This document shows, piece after piece, positions 1 through 4,936 of a stretch of 5,606 bases of DNA. The stretch spans positions 1-5,606 of the forward strand of contig JACMOT010000454.1 in assembly GCA_014377915.1 (NCBI GenBank), read 5' to 3'. This DNA is from Tardiphaga sp. (lineage in GTDB: Bacteria > Pseudomonadota > Alphaproteobacteria > Rhizobiales > Xanthobacteraceae). The notes under the pieces are model-generated. The model saw nothing but the letters and a program-made list of their open reading frames with translations. It had not been told where the DNA came from and ran no database searches. The translations under genes were made by a program, and so were the position numbers. Position 1 is the stretch's first letter. Each line of letters starts with the position of its first letter.

Positions 1-6
1 CCGGCC

Positions 7-1080
7 ATGACCGACCCGAAAAAAGGCCTCACTTACGCGGATGCGGGCGTCGACATCGACGCCGGTAACCGCCTGGTCGACCTCATCAAGCCGATGGTTC
101 GCGCCACCGCCCGCGCCGGCGCCGACGCCGAGATCGGCGGCTTTGGCGGGCTGTTCGACCTCAAGGCCGCGGGGTTCAAGGATCCGGTGCTGGTGGCGGC
201 CACCGACGGCGTAGGCACCAAGGTCAAGATCGCCATCGAGGCGGGCTTCCATCAGGGCATCGGCATCGATCTGGTGGCGATGTCGGTCAACGACCTCGTG
301 GTCCAGGGCGCGGAGCCGCTCTTTTTTCTTGATTATTTTGCCTGCGGCAAGCTCGACCCCGAGGCGGCGGCTTCGATCGTCGCCGGCGTCGCCGAAGGCT
401 GCCGCGAATCCGGCTGCGCGCTGGTCGGGGGCGAAACCGCCGAGATGCCAGGCCTCTACAAGGATGGCGATTACGACCTCGCCGGCTTCGCCGTCGGCGC
501 CGCCGAACGCGGCACCCTGCTCCCGACCAAGGATATCGCCGCCGGCGATGTGGTGATCGGCATGGCCTCCTCCGGCGTGCACTCCAACGGCTTTTCGCTG
601 GTCCGCAAGATCGTCGAGAAGACCGGGTTGAGCTATGCCGACCAGGCGCCGTTCCTGCCGTTCATGACGCTCGGCGCCGCCCTGCTCACCCCGACCCGGC
701 TGTATGTCAAATCCTGCCTGCGCGCCGTCCGCGAGACGAGCGCCGTCAAGGGCTTTGCCCACATCACCGGCGGCGGTTTTACCGACAACATCCCGCGCGT
801 GCTGCCCAAGGACCTCGGCGTCCGCATCGATCTCACCGCGCTGACCGTGCTGCCAGTGTTCAAATGGCTGGCCGCCGAAGGCAATATCGCCGAACTGGAA
901 TTACTGCGGACCTTCAATTGCGGCGTTGGCATGATCGCCATCGTCAAGCGTGACAGCGTGCAGCAGGTAATGGACATCCTGCGCGAGGGCGGTGAGACCG
1001 TCACCGTGCTCGGCGAGGTCACCGACGCCGGCGACGGCGAGCGCGTCGTCTATGACGGGCACCTCGAATTGAAATTGTGA
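7..1080 (+). CDS. purM: Phosphoribosylformylglycinamidine cyclo-ligase (AIR synthetase)
   Basis: PurM closes the imidazole ring in step 5 of de novo purine synthesis, using ATP to convert FGAM to AIR in the cytoplasm. The 357 residues are close to the usual length of about 345-360. Seen in order: DGVGTK at residues 67-72 (nucleotide-binding region), [19 protein letters not shown] at 92-110, GGETAEMPG at 141-149, [13 protein letters not shown] at 188-200, [13 protein letters not shown] at 252-264 and FNCGVGM at 303-309. These cover both halves of the PurM/AIRS fold, so the gene looks intact. The ATG at 7 gives the normal N-terminus ([15 protein letters not shown]). Only six bases precede it, so its ribosome binding site and promoter lie outside the window. 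purN follows after 7 bases, which indicates one transcript. Confidence 0.97.
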   Translation: MTDPKKGLTYADAGVDIDAGNRLVDLIKPMVRATARAGADAEIGGFGGLFDLKAAGFKDPVLVAATDGVGTKVKIAIEAGFHQGIGIDLVAMSVNDLVVQGAEPLFFLDYFACGKLDPEAAASIVAGVAEGCRESGCALVGGETAEMPGLYKDGDYDLAGFAVGAAERGTLLPTKDIAAGDVVIGMASSGVHSNGFSLVRKIVEKTGLSYADQAPFLPFMTLGAALLTPTRLYVKSCLRAVRETSAVKGFAHITGGGFTDNIPRVLPKDLGVRIDLTALTVLPVFKWLAAEGNIAELELLRTFNCGVGMIAIVKRDSVQQVMDILREGGETVTVLGEVTDAGDGERVVYDGHLELKL

Positions 1081-1087
1081 GAGCCTG

Positions 1088-1735
1088 ATGCGCCGCGTCG
1101 CCATCCTGATTTCCGGACGCGGGTCGAACATGACCGCGCTGATCGAGGCCGCCGCCGCCGAAGGCTTCCCTGCCCGGATCGCGCTCGTTATCTCCAACCG
1201 ATCTGACGCCGCCGGCCTCGCTCATGCCAAGGCCGCCGGTGTTGCGACGCTGGTCATCGAGAGCAAGCCGTTTGGTTCCGACCGCGCCGGCTTCGAAGCG
1301 GTTCTGCAGGCCGCGCTCGACGATCACCAGATCGAGGTGATCTGCCTCGGCGGCTTCATGCGATTGTTCACCGCCGACTTCGTGCAACGCTGGTTTGGCC
1401 GGATGCTGAACATCCATCCGTCGCTGCTGCCCTCGTTCCCGGGGCTGGACCCGCACGGTCAGGCGCTGCGAGCCGGCGTCAAGATTTCCGGCGCCACCGT
1501 GCATTTCGTGATTCCGGAGACCGATGCCGGCCCGATCGTAATGCAGGGCGCGGTCGCCGTGGCCGACGACGACACGCCGGACAGGCTGGCGGCGCGGGTG
1601 CTGGCGATCGAGCACAAGATCTATCCGCAGGCATTGCGGCTGCTGGCCAGTTCGGGCGTGCGCGTCGAGGGCGAGCTGTGCCGGACCACGGCCGGCGCCA
1701 GCGCCGATGAGCTGATATCACCGACCATCATTTAG
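1088..1735 (+). CDS. purN: Phosphoribosylglycinamide formyltransferase (GART), folate-dependent
   Basis: PurN transfers a formyl group from 10-formyl-tetrahydrofolate to GAR, giving FGAR in step 3 of purine synthesis. The 215 residues compare with 212 in E. coli. Visible are the phosphate-binding ILISGRGSN at residues 6-14, LGGFMRLF at 87-94, NIHPSLLP at 108-115, VHF at 138-140 and ETDAGP at 144-149. The catalytic triad expected from E. coli (N106, H108, D144) falls at N108, H110 and D146, so the enzyme should be active. The loop after the catalytic histidine reads GLDPH where E. coli has GLHTH; I believe this is normal in this group. The ATG lies 7 bases after the purM stop with only a weak GAGAG at 1079-1083, which suggests translational coupling to purM. 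Confidence 0.97.
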   Translation: MRRVAILISGRGSNMTALIEAAAAEGFPARIALVISNRSDAAGLAHAKAAGVATLVIESKPFGSDRAGFEAVLQAALDDHQIEVICLGGFMRLFTADFVQRWFGRMLNIHPSLLPSFPGLDPHGQALRAGVKISGATVHFVIPETDAGPIVMQGAVAVADDDTPDRLAARVLAIEHKIYPQALRLLASSGVRVEGELCRTTAGASADELISPTII

Positions 1736-1736
1736 C

Positions 1737-1742
1737 AAGGGA
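1737..1742 (+). promoter_or_regulatory. Ribosome binding site for the gene at 1750
   Basis: AAGGGA lies 7 bases before the ATG at 1750, in the 14-base gap after purN. It is a good Shine-Dalgarno match and supports this start codon and real translation of the small downstream gene. Confidence 0.7.
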
Positions 1743-1749
1743 ACGAATC

Positions 1750-2106
1750 ATGGCGGACGCCGATCTGGACGTCATCATCCGGCAGGTTGCCAAGCAGCAG
1801 AACAAGACGCTGCTGGCGGCGGCCAAGAACCGGCGCGACCACTATCTGGCGCTTGCCGCCAAGGCCACCGATGCCGGCAAGAAAGAACGCTTCAAGCAGC
1901 TTGCCAGACACGCGACCGAGCATGGCGCCTTCGCGGCCAAGCGGCTGCTGGTGTCGGCCGACAACACCGCCGACAGCTATGCCAGGTCGATGCGCATTGC
2001 TGCGGAAGCTCCGATCCCGGTGAAACCCGCGACAGCGAAGACGCCGGCGCCAATCGCCAAAAAGGCCGCGCCGGCCAAGAAAGCGGCGAAGAAGAAGAAG
2101 GCCTGA
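1750..2106 (+). CDS. Conserved-type small basic protein of unknown function, purMN operon
   Basis: I do not recognise this 118-residue protein as a named family. No signal peptide or membrane segment is visible, so it is probably cytoplasmic. Residues 1-86 look almost wholly helical, rich in Ala, Lys, Arg and Gln, with heptad-like spacing of Leu and Ala around HYLALAAKATDAGKKERFKQ at 31-50. From about residue 87 the composition changes to a disordered Pro/Ala/Lys tail. It ends in KKAAPAKKAAKKKK, like the C-terminal tails of bacterial histone H1-like and other nucleic-acid-binding proteins. A good ribosome binding site and a 14-base gap after purN place it in the purine operon. Binding of DNA, RNA or another polyanion is an inference from charge only. 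It could also be a structural or ribosome-associated accessory. It is very likely a real gene, but its function is unknown. Confidence 0.85.
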   Translation: MADADLDVIIRQVAKQQNKTLLAAAKNRRDHYLALAAKATDAGKKERFKQLARHATEHGAFAAKRLLVSADNTADSYARSMRIAAEAPIPVKPATAKTPAPIAKKAAPAKKAAKKKKA

Positions 2107-2140
2107 TCGCTTCGGCAACTTTGTAACTCAGGACTTGTGC

Positions 2141-2184
2141 CCCGGGCGCGATGCGATACGAAGTGTGGCATCGCAGAGCCCGGG
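2141..2184. repeat. Bulged GC-rich hairpin (REP-like palindrome) between convergent genes
   Basis: CCCGGGC at 2141-2147 pairs with 2178-2184, and GCGATGC at 2148-2154 pairs with GCATCGC at 2168-2174. A three-base AGA bulge lies on the 3' side, so there are 14 base pairs in all. The inner ATAC and GTGT can extend the stem almost to a GAA loop. There is no T-run on either side, so it is not a textbook intrinsic terminator. It sits between the end of the purine operon and the end of csp, where a bidirectional 3' end or mRNA-stabilising role would make sense. Similar palindromes are, as I recall, dispersed in Bradyrhizobium-type genomes. Confidence 0.6.
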
Positions 2185-2212
2185 TCCCGATACTTGAGTA
2201 ACCGGGATCCCG
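2181..2212. repeat. Second hairpin overlapping the first
   Basis: CGGGTCCCG at 2181-2189 pairs with CGGGATCCCG at 2203-2212 with one bulged T, and TACT at 2191-2194 pairs with AGTA at 2197-2200 around a TG loop. Its first four bases are the last four of the preceding hairpin, so the two cannot both close fully. Confidence 0.5.
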
Positions 2213-2242
2213 CCCCTGCGCAGCGCCATAAGAATGCCGCAG

Positions 2243-2257
2243 CGCGTCCGGGACGCG
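2243..2257. terminator. Short GC hairpin near the csp 3' end, possible terminator
   Basis: CGCGTC at 2243-2248 and GACGCG at 2252-2257 form a perfect 6-bp stem with a CGG loop, 20 bases beyond the csp stop codon. No T-tract follows in either direction, so intrinsic termination is doubtful. It may only protect the 3' end. Confidence 0.3.
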
Positions 2258-2276
2258 GGTGCGGTTTCACAGCGCG

Positions 2277-2480
2277 TTACGACACTTTCAGATTTTCCGC
2301 CGACGATTTGCCGCGGTTTTCCACCAGCTCGTATTCCACCACCTGGTTTTCATTGAGCGTGCTGAGCCCCGCGCGCTCGACGGCGGAAATGTGAACAAAC
2401 ACGTCCTTGTCGCCGACATTGGGTTTGATGAAGCCATACCCCTTGGTGGGATTGAACCATTTGACGGTGCCCTTCTGCAT
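2277..2480 (-). CDS. CspA-family cold-shock protein
   Basis: This is a 67-residue single-domain cold-shock protein, an OB-fold that binds single-stranded RNA and DNA and melts RNA secondary structure. Both RNA-binding motifs are present: KGYGFI at residues 13-18 (RNP1) and VFVHIS at 27-32 (RNP2), with W8, F17, F28 and H30 in the usual places. The length matches the family (65-70). The start at 2480 is chosen because GGAGGAG lies 7 bases upstream and the family begins MxxGTVKWFN. A longer in-frame reading from 2543 adds an unrelated Arg/Ser-rich stretch. csp is the last gene of the minus-strand block, and it has its own leader upstream. Members of this family are often controlled through the mRNA leader. 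A specific paralogue letter cannot be assigned. Confidence 0.97.
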   Translation of the reverse strand: MQKGTVKWFNPTKGYGFIKPNVGDKDVFVHISAVERAGLSTLNENQVVEYELVENRGKSSAENLKVS

Positions 2481-2487
2481 CGCCTGT

Positions 2488-2494
2488 CTCCTCC
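2488..2494 (-). promoter_or_regulatory. Strong ribosome binding site of csp
   Basis: The minus strand reads GGAGGAG, 7 bases before the csp ATG. It is near-perfect and fixes the start at 2480 rather than at the upstream in-frame ATG. Confidence 0.9.
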
Positions 2495-2503
2495 GTGAGC
2501 TAC

Positions 2504-2524
2504 AAAAAAGACGCGACCACGCGT
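2504..2524 (-). terminator. Terminator-like hairpin plus T6 in the csp leader
   Basis: On the minus strand ACGCG, loop TGGT and CGCGT (2524-2511) form a 5-bp stem, then one C and six T (2509-2504), the pattern of a short intrinsic terminator. A competing 5-bp hairpin, CACGC with GCGTG (2532-2518), shares bases with it. The T-run ends only about 10 bases before the csp ribosome binding site, so there is no room for a csp promoter downstream. Either csp transcripts pass through it, making it an attenuator or leaky structure, or it ends terC transcripts. The short stem makes its strength uncertain. Confidence 0.45.
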
Positions 2525-2614
2525 GATGCGTGCCGCGCCACAAGCCGGCTTCCGGGATCTGCTGAGTGTGTCGTTAAGCCTGGCACAGTCGAACGGCCTG
2601 AATCCGATTGCGCA

Positions 2615-2636
2615 GAAATTCCAGCATGGAAATTTC
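2615..2636. repeat. Inverted repeat over the candidate csp -10 region
   Basis: GAAATTCC at 2615-2622 and GGAAATTTC at 2628-2636 form an imperfect inverted repeat (one extra A) around AGCAT. It is AT-rich in a GC-rich setting and overlaps the proposed -10 element, so it could be an operator or simply promoter sequence. Confidence 0.35.
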
Positions 2637-2646
2637 GGCCGTGCAA
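2618..2646 (-). promoter_or_regulatory. Candidate csp promoter
   Basis: The minus strand has TTGCAC (2646-2641), a 17-base spacer and TGGAAT (2623-2618). These match the sigma-70 consensus at 3 of 6 and 4 of 6 positions. Transcription would start near 2611, giving a leader of about 130 bases, a length typical of cspA genes. The match is weak and I saw no better candidate. Confidence 0.3.
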
Positions 2647-2661
2647 GCCGTCGCGACGGCT
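2646..2661. repeat. Perfect 16-base palindrome between terC and csp
   Basis: AGCCGTCGCGACGGCT is fully self-complementary. It lies about 40 bases beyond the terC stop, just upstream of the candidate csp -35. As RNA it folds into a 6-bp stem with a CGCG loop and could form the 3' end of terC mRNA. As DNA it could bind a dimeric protein. A second perfect palindrome, CGATCGCGATCG, is at 2682-2693. Confidence 0.45.
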
Positions 2662-2701
2662 CGCCAGGACCCCGGATTACCCGATCGCGATCGAGCCTTC
2701 G

Positions 2702-3535
2702 TCAGACCGCGGGCTCGACCTGGGCGTGCTGGCTGCGGCGACGCCACAGCGTACCGGCCGCCAGCACAACGACGACACCGATCAGACCGCAAACAGCCTC
2801 ACCGCCATCGCCGCCTCCGGTGAAGCGGGTACCGAGGCTGAGCGAGGTCATCATGCTGTCCAGACCGCTGCCCAGTCCCCCGCTGAACAGGTGGTGAACC
2901 AGCGGCAGGATGGCCGGGTCGGTCGCAATGACCTCGCCGGCAACCCAGCCCAGCAGGCCGGCACCGAGCCAGACCAGAACCGGGAGCTTGGTCAGCAAGG
3001 CCATGATCAGCGCCGCACCGGCGACGATCAACGGCACGCTGATGGCCAGGCCGAGGATCAGCAGCGGCACGCTGCCATTGGCGGCGGCCGCGGCCGCGAT
3101 AACATTGTCGAGGCTCATCACGATATCGGCGACAACCACGATCTGCACCGCTGCCCAAAGGTGCGAGGCGGCGTGAACGCCGCCCTCTTCTTCAGGCTCC
3201 GGCACCAGCAACTTGGCGGCGATCACGATCAGCGCCAGACCGCCCAGCAGCTTGAGGTAGGGCAGTTCCATGAGCGTCGCGACGACGCCGGTAAAGATGA
3301 TGCGCAGCACCACCGCGGCGGCGGCGCCGAGGATCATGCCCCACAGCCGCTGCTTCGGTTCAAGGCCGCGGCAGGCCAGCGCAATCACCAGCGCGTTGTC
3401 GCCCGACAACAGCACGTTGATCCAGATGATCTTGCCGACCGCGAGCCAGAACGCCGGCTGTTGCATTTCTTGTTGAAATTGAACGAAGACCGATTTGATC
3501 GTCGCCGGATCAAAGATGTGCAGCAACCAGTCCAC
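2702..3535 (-). CDS. TerC-family integral membrane protein (YjbE-like), probable metal exporter
   Basis: This is a 277-residue inner-membrane protein of the TerC/Alx family. Characterised relatives (Alx of E. coli, the Bacillus TerC proteins) export manganese or supply it to secreted enzymes. I infer a similar role here. About seven membrane segments are visible, near residues 29-52, 65-85, 93-112, 125-148, 156-180, 185-205 and 248-264. The two signature acidic motifs, one per internal half, are LLSGDNALVIA (42-52) and DIVMSLDNVIAA (137-148). A cytosolic-type acidic stretch, PEPEEE, is at 112-117. The start is GTG; an in-frame TAA lies 15 bases upstream and rules out any earlier start, and GGGGG 6 bases upstream may serve as ribosome binding site. 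It lies 77 bases after ndk on the same strand and could share its transcript. Confidence 0.9.
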   Translation of the reverse strand: MDWLLHIFDPATIKSVFVQFQQEMQQPAFWLAVGKIIWINVLLSGDNALVIALACRGLEPKQRLWGMILGAAAAVVLRIIFTGVVATLMELPYLKLLGGLALIVIAAKLLVPEPEEEGGVHAASHLWAAVQIVVVADIVMSLDNVIAAAAAANGSVPLLILGLAISVPLIVAGAALIMALLTKLPVLVWLGAGLLGWVAGEVIATDPAILPLVHHLFSGGLGSGLDSMMTSLSLGTRFTGGGDGGEAVCGLIGVVVVLAAGTLWRRRSQHAQVEPAV

Positions 3536-3569
3536 AGCGCGCCCCCAGTATTAATTCTGTCGTTTGATA

Positions 3570-3599
3570 CCGGGACGCGCCGATGGCGGCGCATCCCGG
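3570..3599 (-). terminator. Strong hairpin after ndk, partial terminator or mRNA processing site
   Basis: CCGGGA at 3570-3575 pairs with TCCCGG at 3594-3599, and GCGCCG at 3577-3582 pairs with CGGCGC at 3587-3592, around a 4-base loop. Position 3576/3593 is a C-A mismatch in plus-strand RNA but a G-U wobble in minus-strand RNA, so only the ndk-to-terC transcript forms a continuous 13-bp stem. No T-run follows on the minus strand, so full termination is uncertain. It may stabilise the ndk 3' end while letting some transcription into terC. Confidence 0.5.
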
Positions 3600-3612
3600 G
3601 ATAATCTTTTGC

Positions 3613-4035
3613 TTAGCCGACGATCTCGTTGCCGGCGAAGAACTGCGCGATCTCAAGCGCGGCGGTATCGACGGCGTCCGAACCGTGAACCGAATTTTCG
3701 CCGATCGACTTGGCGTGCACCTTGCGGATGGTACCCTCGGCAGCCTTCGACGGATCGGTGGCACCCATCACGTCGCGATGCTTGAGGACTGCGTTCTCGC
3801 CTTCCAGGACCTGTACGACCACCGGGCCGGAAATCATGAAATCAACCAGTTCGCCGAAGAACGGGCGCGCGCTGTGCACGGCATAGAACGTCTCGGCCTG
3901 CTTGCGGGTCATGTGAATGCGCTTCTGCGCGACGATACGCAGACCGGCCTTTTCGATGATGGCGTTGATCGCGCCGGTCAGGTTACGCTCGGTCGCGTCG
4001 GGCTTCAGAATCGAAAAGGTACGCTCGATAGCCAT
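3613..4035 (-). CDS. ndk: Nucleoside diphosphate kinase
   Basis: NDK moves the gamma-phosphate of ATP to other nucleoside diphosphates through a phospho-histidine intermediate and so balances NTP and dNTP pools in the cytosol. The 140 residues are the standard bacterial length. The catalytic H117 sits in NSVHGSD (114-120). The other active-site residues are in their expected places: K11, Y51, F59, R87, T93, R104 and N114. The sequence starts [21 protein letters not shown], typical for alphaproteobacteria, and ends with a normal EIVG. The ATG at 4035 has AAGGA 6 bases upstream and a good promoter about 40 bases upstream, so this is probably the first gene of the leftward block. Nothing looks altered. 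Confidence 0.98.
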   Translation of the reverse strand: MAIERTFSILKPDATERNLTGAINAIIEKAGLRIVAQKRIHMTRKQAETFYAVHSARPFFGELVDFMISGPVVVQVLEGENAVLKHRDVMGATDPSKAAEGTIRKVHAKSIGENSVHGSDAVDTAALEIAQFFAGNEIVG

Positions 4036-4041
4036 GATTTA

Positions 4042-4046
4042 TCCTT
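4042..4046 (-). promoter_or_regulatory. Ribosome binding site of ndk
   Basis: The minus strand reads AAGGA, 6 bases before the ndk ATG, which confirms the start at 4035. Confidence 0.8.
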
Positions 4047-4074
4047 GAAAAACAGTCGTTGGAAGATTGTGGCG

Positions 4075-4103
4075 CTTATATCGACGCAGCCCCGGATCAG
4101 CAA
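4075..4103 (-). promoter_or_regulatory. Probable sigma-70 promoter of ndk
   Basis: The minus strand carries TTGCTG (4103-4098), exactly 17 bases, then TATAAG (4080-4075), which matches the -10 consensus at 5 of 6 positions. Transcription would begin near 4068, giving a leader of about 33 bases. An inverted repeat, AAGCGA at 4102-4107 with TCGCTT at 4120-4125, abuts the -35 and might bind a regulator. Confidence 0.6.
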
Positions 4104-4170
4104 GCGATCAGACCGAACGTCGCTTAGTGCCGCGCAGGTCAATCGCGGCGTATCCGAAGATGACAACGAT

Positions 4171-4184
4171 TTCATGAACATGAA
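4171..4184. repeat. Small inverted repeat in the ndk divergent intergenic region
   Basis: TTCATG and CATGAA flank AA. The same bases also give a direct ATGAAC pair at 4174-4179 and 4180-4185. It lies between the ndk promoter and the next gene and may be a regulator half-site pair, although chance is a fair alternative. Confidence 0.25.
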
Positions 4185-4210
4185 CCAATCCTGACAGCGT
4201 CGTCCCGGCT

Positions 4211-4253
4211 CCGTTCAGCGCACCGGCACTAGTTTTTAGCCGTTAAGCGCGCC
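4211..4253. repeat. Imperfect direct repeat upstream of the gene at 4318
   Basis: CCGTTCAGCGCACC (4211-4224) and CCGTTAAGCGCGCC (4240-4253) agree at 12 of 14 positions and start 29 bases apart, about three helical turns. CCGTTC recurs at 4254-4259. The position, 65-107 bases before the start codon, fits tandem binding sites of a regulator. No confident -35/-10 pair could be picked in this stretch. Confidence 0.4.
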
Positions 4254-4286
4254 CCGTTCGGTAGATCGCGGGGAGAGACGATCGCA

Positions 4287-4300
4287 GGCGCCGCGGCGCC
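4287..4300. repeat. Perfect 14-base palindrome before the ribosome binding site
   Basis: GGCGCCGCGGCGCC is fully self-complementary and ends 5 bases before the GAGGAG ribosome binding site at 4306-4311. In mRNA it would fold as a 5-bp stem with a CGCG loop next to the translation start. Confidence 0.4.
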
Positions 4301-4305
4301 GAATT

Positions 4306-4311
4306 GAGGAG
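4306..4311 (+). promoter_or_regulatory. Ribosome binding site for the gene at 4318
   Basis: GAGGAG lies 6 bases before the ATG at 4318. It is strong and decides the start, giving an N-terminus that is exactly a signal peptide. Confidence 0.85.
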
Positions 4312-4317
4312 AAGACA

Positions 4318-4584
4318 ATGTTACGCAAATTGGCATTGACGTTGGTTGCAGCGGCTTCGCTGGGTGCAGCCGCTTTGGCCCCGACCGCTGCTTCCGCATG
4401 GGGTGGTCACGGTGGCTGGCATGGTGGCGGCTGGCATGGCGGCGGCGGTTTTCACCGTGGCTGGGGCGGACCGCGCTTCTTCGCGGGCGGTCCGGGCTAT
4501 TATGGCGGTGGCGGCTGCTACGTTCGCCGTCTGGTTCCCACTCCGTGGGGTCCGCGCTGGCGCGTGATCAACCGCTGCTATTGA
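4318..4584 (+). CDS. Small secreted Gly/His/Trp-rich protein, unknown function
   Basis: This 88-residue protein has a clear Sec signal peptide: basic MLRK, a hydrophobic Ala/Leu core at residues 5-22, then TAASA with likely cleavage after A27. The mature part of about 61 residues is Gly-rich with repeated WHGGG units (WGGHGGWHGGGWHGGGGFH, 28-46), then a Gly/Tyr stretch (GGPGYYGGGG, 57-66). It ends in a more ordered-looking tail, CYVRRLVPTPWGPRWRVINR, at 67-86, followed by C87 and Y88. The two cysteines at 67 and 87 could form a disulfide in the periplasm. Similar short Gly-rich exported proteins with a conserved C-terminal tail are common in Bradyrhizobium-type genomes, with no known function. 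Metal binding through the histidines or an envelope role is inference. It has a strong ribosome binding site and probably its own regulated promoter. Confidence 0.88.
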   Translation: MLRKLALTLVAAASLGAAALAPTAASAWGGHGGWHGGGWHGGGGFHRGWGGPRFFAGGPGYYGGGGCYVRRLVPTPWGPRWRVINRCY

Positions 4585-4591
4585 TGCAGCC

Positions 4592-4625
4592 ATGGTATCC
4601 CACCCGTCATAGGGCGGGATACCAT
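4592..4625 (+). terminator. Hairpin terminator-like structure after the secreted protein gene
   Basis: ATGGTATCCC (4592-4601) pairs perfectly with GGGATACCAT (4616-4625). After an A-C mismatch, CCC and GGG add three pairs around GTCATA. It starts 8 bases after the stop codon. The following bases are not a T-run, so it may act as an mRNA 3' stabiliser or a weak terminator. A second small hairpin, ATTGG/CCAAT at 4624-4638 followed by TT, overlaps it by two bases. Confidence 0.6.
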
Positions 4626-4648
4626 TGGTAGGGCCAATTTCACCGTTA

Positions 4649-4676
4649 TTGATCAAAAATCGCCCAACTTGATAAA
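4649..4676 (+). promoter_or_regulatory. Candidate promoter of the small gene at 4745
   Basis: TTGATC (4649-4654) is followed after 16 bases by GATAAA (4671-4676), in a locally AT-rich stretch just beyond the upstream hairpin. A shifted -10, TAAATC, gives an 18-base spacer. Transcription would start near 4683, giving a leader of about 60 bases. The match is moderate only. Confidence 0.35.
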
Positions 4677-4744
4677 TCTTGAAACAAATCCGGACGGCAC
4701 GACTTGCCTCATTACTCAACCGCACGGGCAAGGCCGGACAAAGA

Positions 4745-4927
4745 ATGCAAAAACGAATCGACAGGAGCGAGGCCACCATCGACCGCATGACCAGCGCGTC
4801 GATCTGCAACGCCATTGGCGAGCGACTGCGGCAGAGCCTTCGGCCGGAAGCGAGTGATTTGCCATCGCGGCTGCAGGTGTTGCTCGACGAGATGCAGCGA
4901 CAGGACCATCGCAACGGGGCCCTCTAG
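4745..4927 (+). CDS. Small protein with a NepR-like core, possible anti-sigma factor
   Basis: This is a 60-residue protein, hydrophilic and mostly helical, with no signal peptide. Its core reads NAIGERLRQSL (residues 22-32) and then DLPSRLQVLLDEM (38-50). This resembles NepR anti-sigma factors, in which a first helix with IGxxLR is followed by a linker and a second helix with PxRxxxLLxxL. The linker is about one residue shorter here, and the usual Tyr-Asp after LR is missing. Classical NepR holds the general-stress sigma factor EcfG until PhyR releases it; neither partner is in this window. The ATG at 4745 is preferred. A TTG at 4679 would give 82 residues but has no visible ribosome binding site. 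The site before 4745 is also weak (GGA at 4736-4738). That it is a gene is fairly likely; the family link is tentative. Confidence 0.65.
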   Translation: MQKRIDRSEATIDRMTSASICNAIGERLRQSLRPEASDLPSRLQVLLDEMQRQDHRNGAL

Positions 4928-4936
4928 TCGGGAATA

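Noticed and set aside
1019..1615. Minus-strand open frame of 198 codons opposite purN
   Set aside because: Arg/Gly/His-rich antisense product over a clear purN; no supporting signals.
2277..2543. Longer csp reading starting at 2543
   Set aside because: The added 21 residues are unlike any cold-shock protein, and the strong ribosome binding site at 2488-2494 serves the start at 2480.
2574..2627. Minus-strand 17-codon peptide MLEFLRNRIQAVRLCQA in the csp upstream region
   Set aside because: No ribosome binding site, and its ATG overlaps the candidate csp -10 element, so it would not be in that transcript.
2495..3604. Long plus-strand open frame of 369 codons opposite terC
   Set aside because: It is antisense to a well-supported TerC gene; its product is a Gln/Arg/Asp-rich low-complexity sequence with no domain, typical of a shadow frame in GC-rich DNA.
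3583..4194. Plus-strand open frame of 203 codons opposite ndk
   Set aside because: It mirrors the conserved ndk gene and has no ribosome binding site or recognisable motif.
4171..4210. EcfG-type (GGAAC-N-CGTT) promoter before the secreted protein gene
   Set aside because: TGAACC and CGTC occur, but the GGAAC core and correct spacing to CGTT are not present.
4679..4927. Longer 82-residue form of the NepR-like protein from TTG
   Set aside because: No ribosome binding site precedes the TTG, and it lies next to the candidate promoter -10; the ATG at 4745 is more likely, though not proven.
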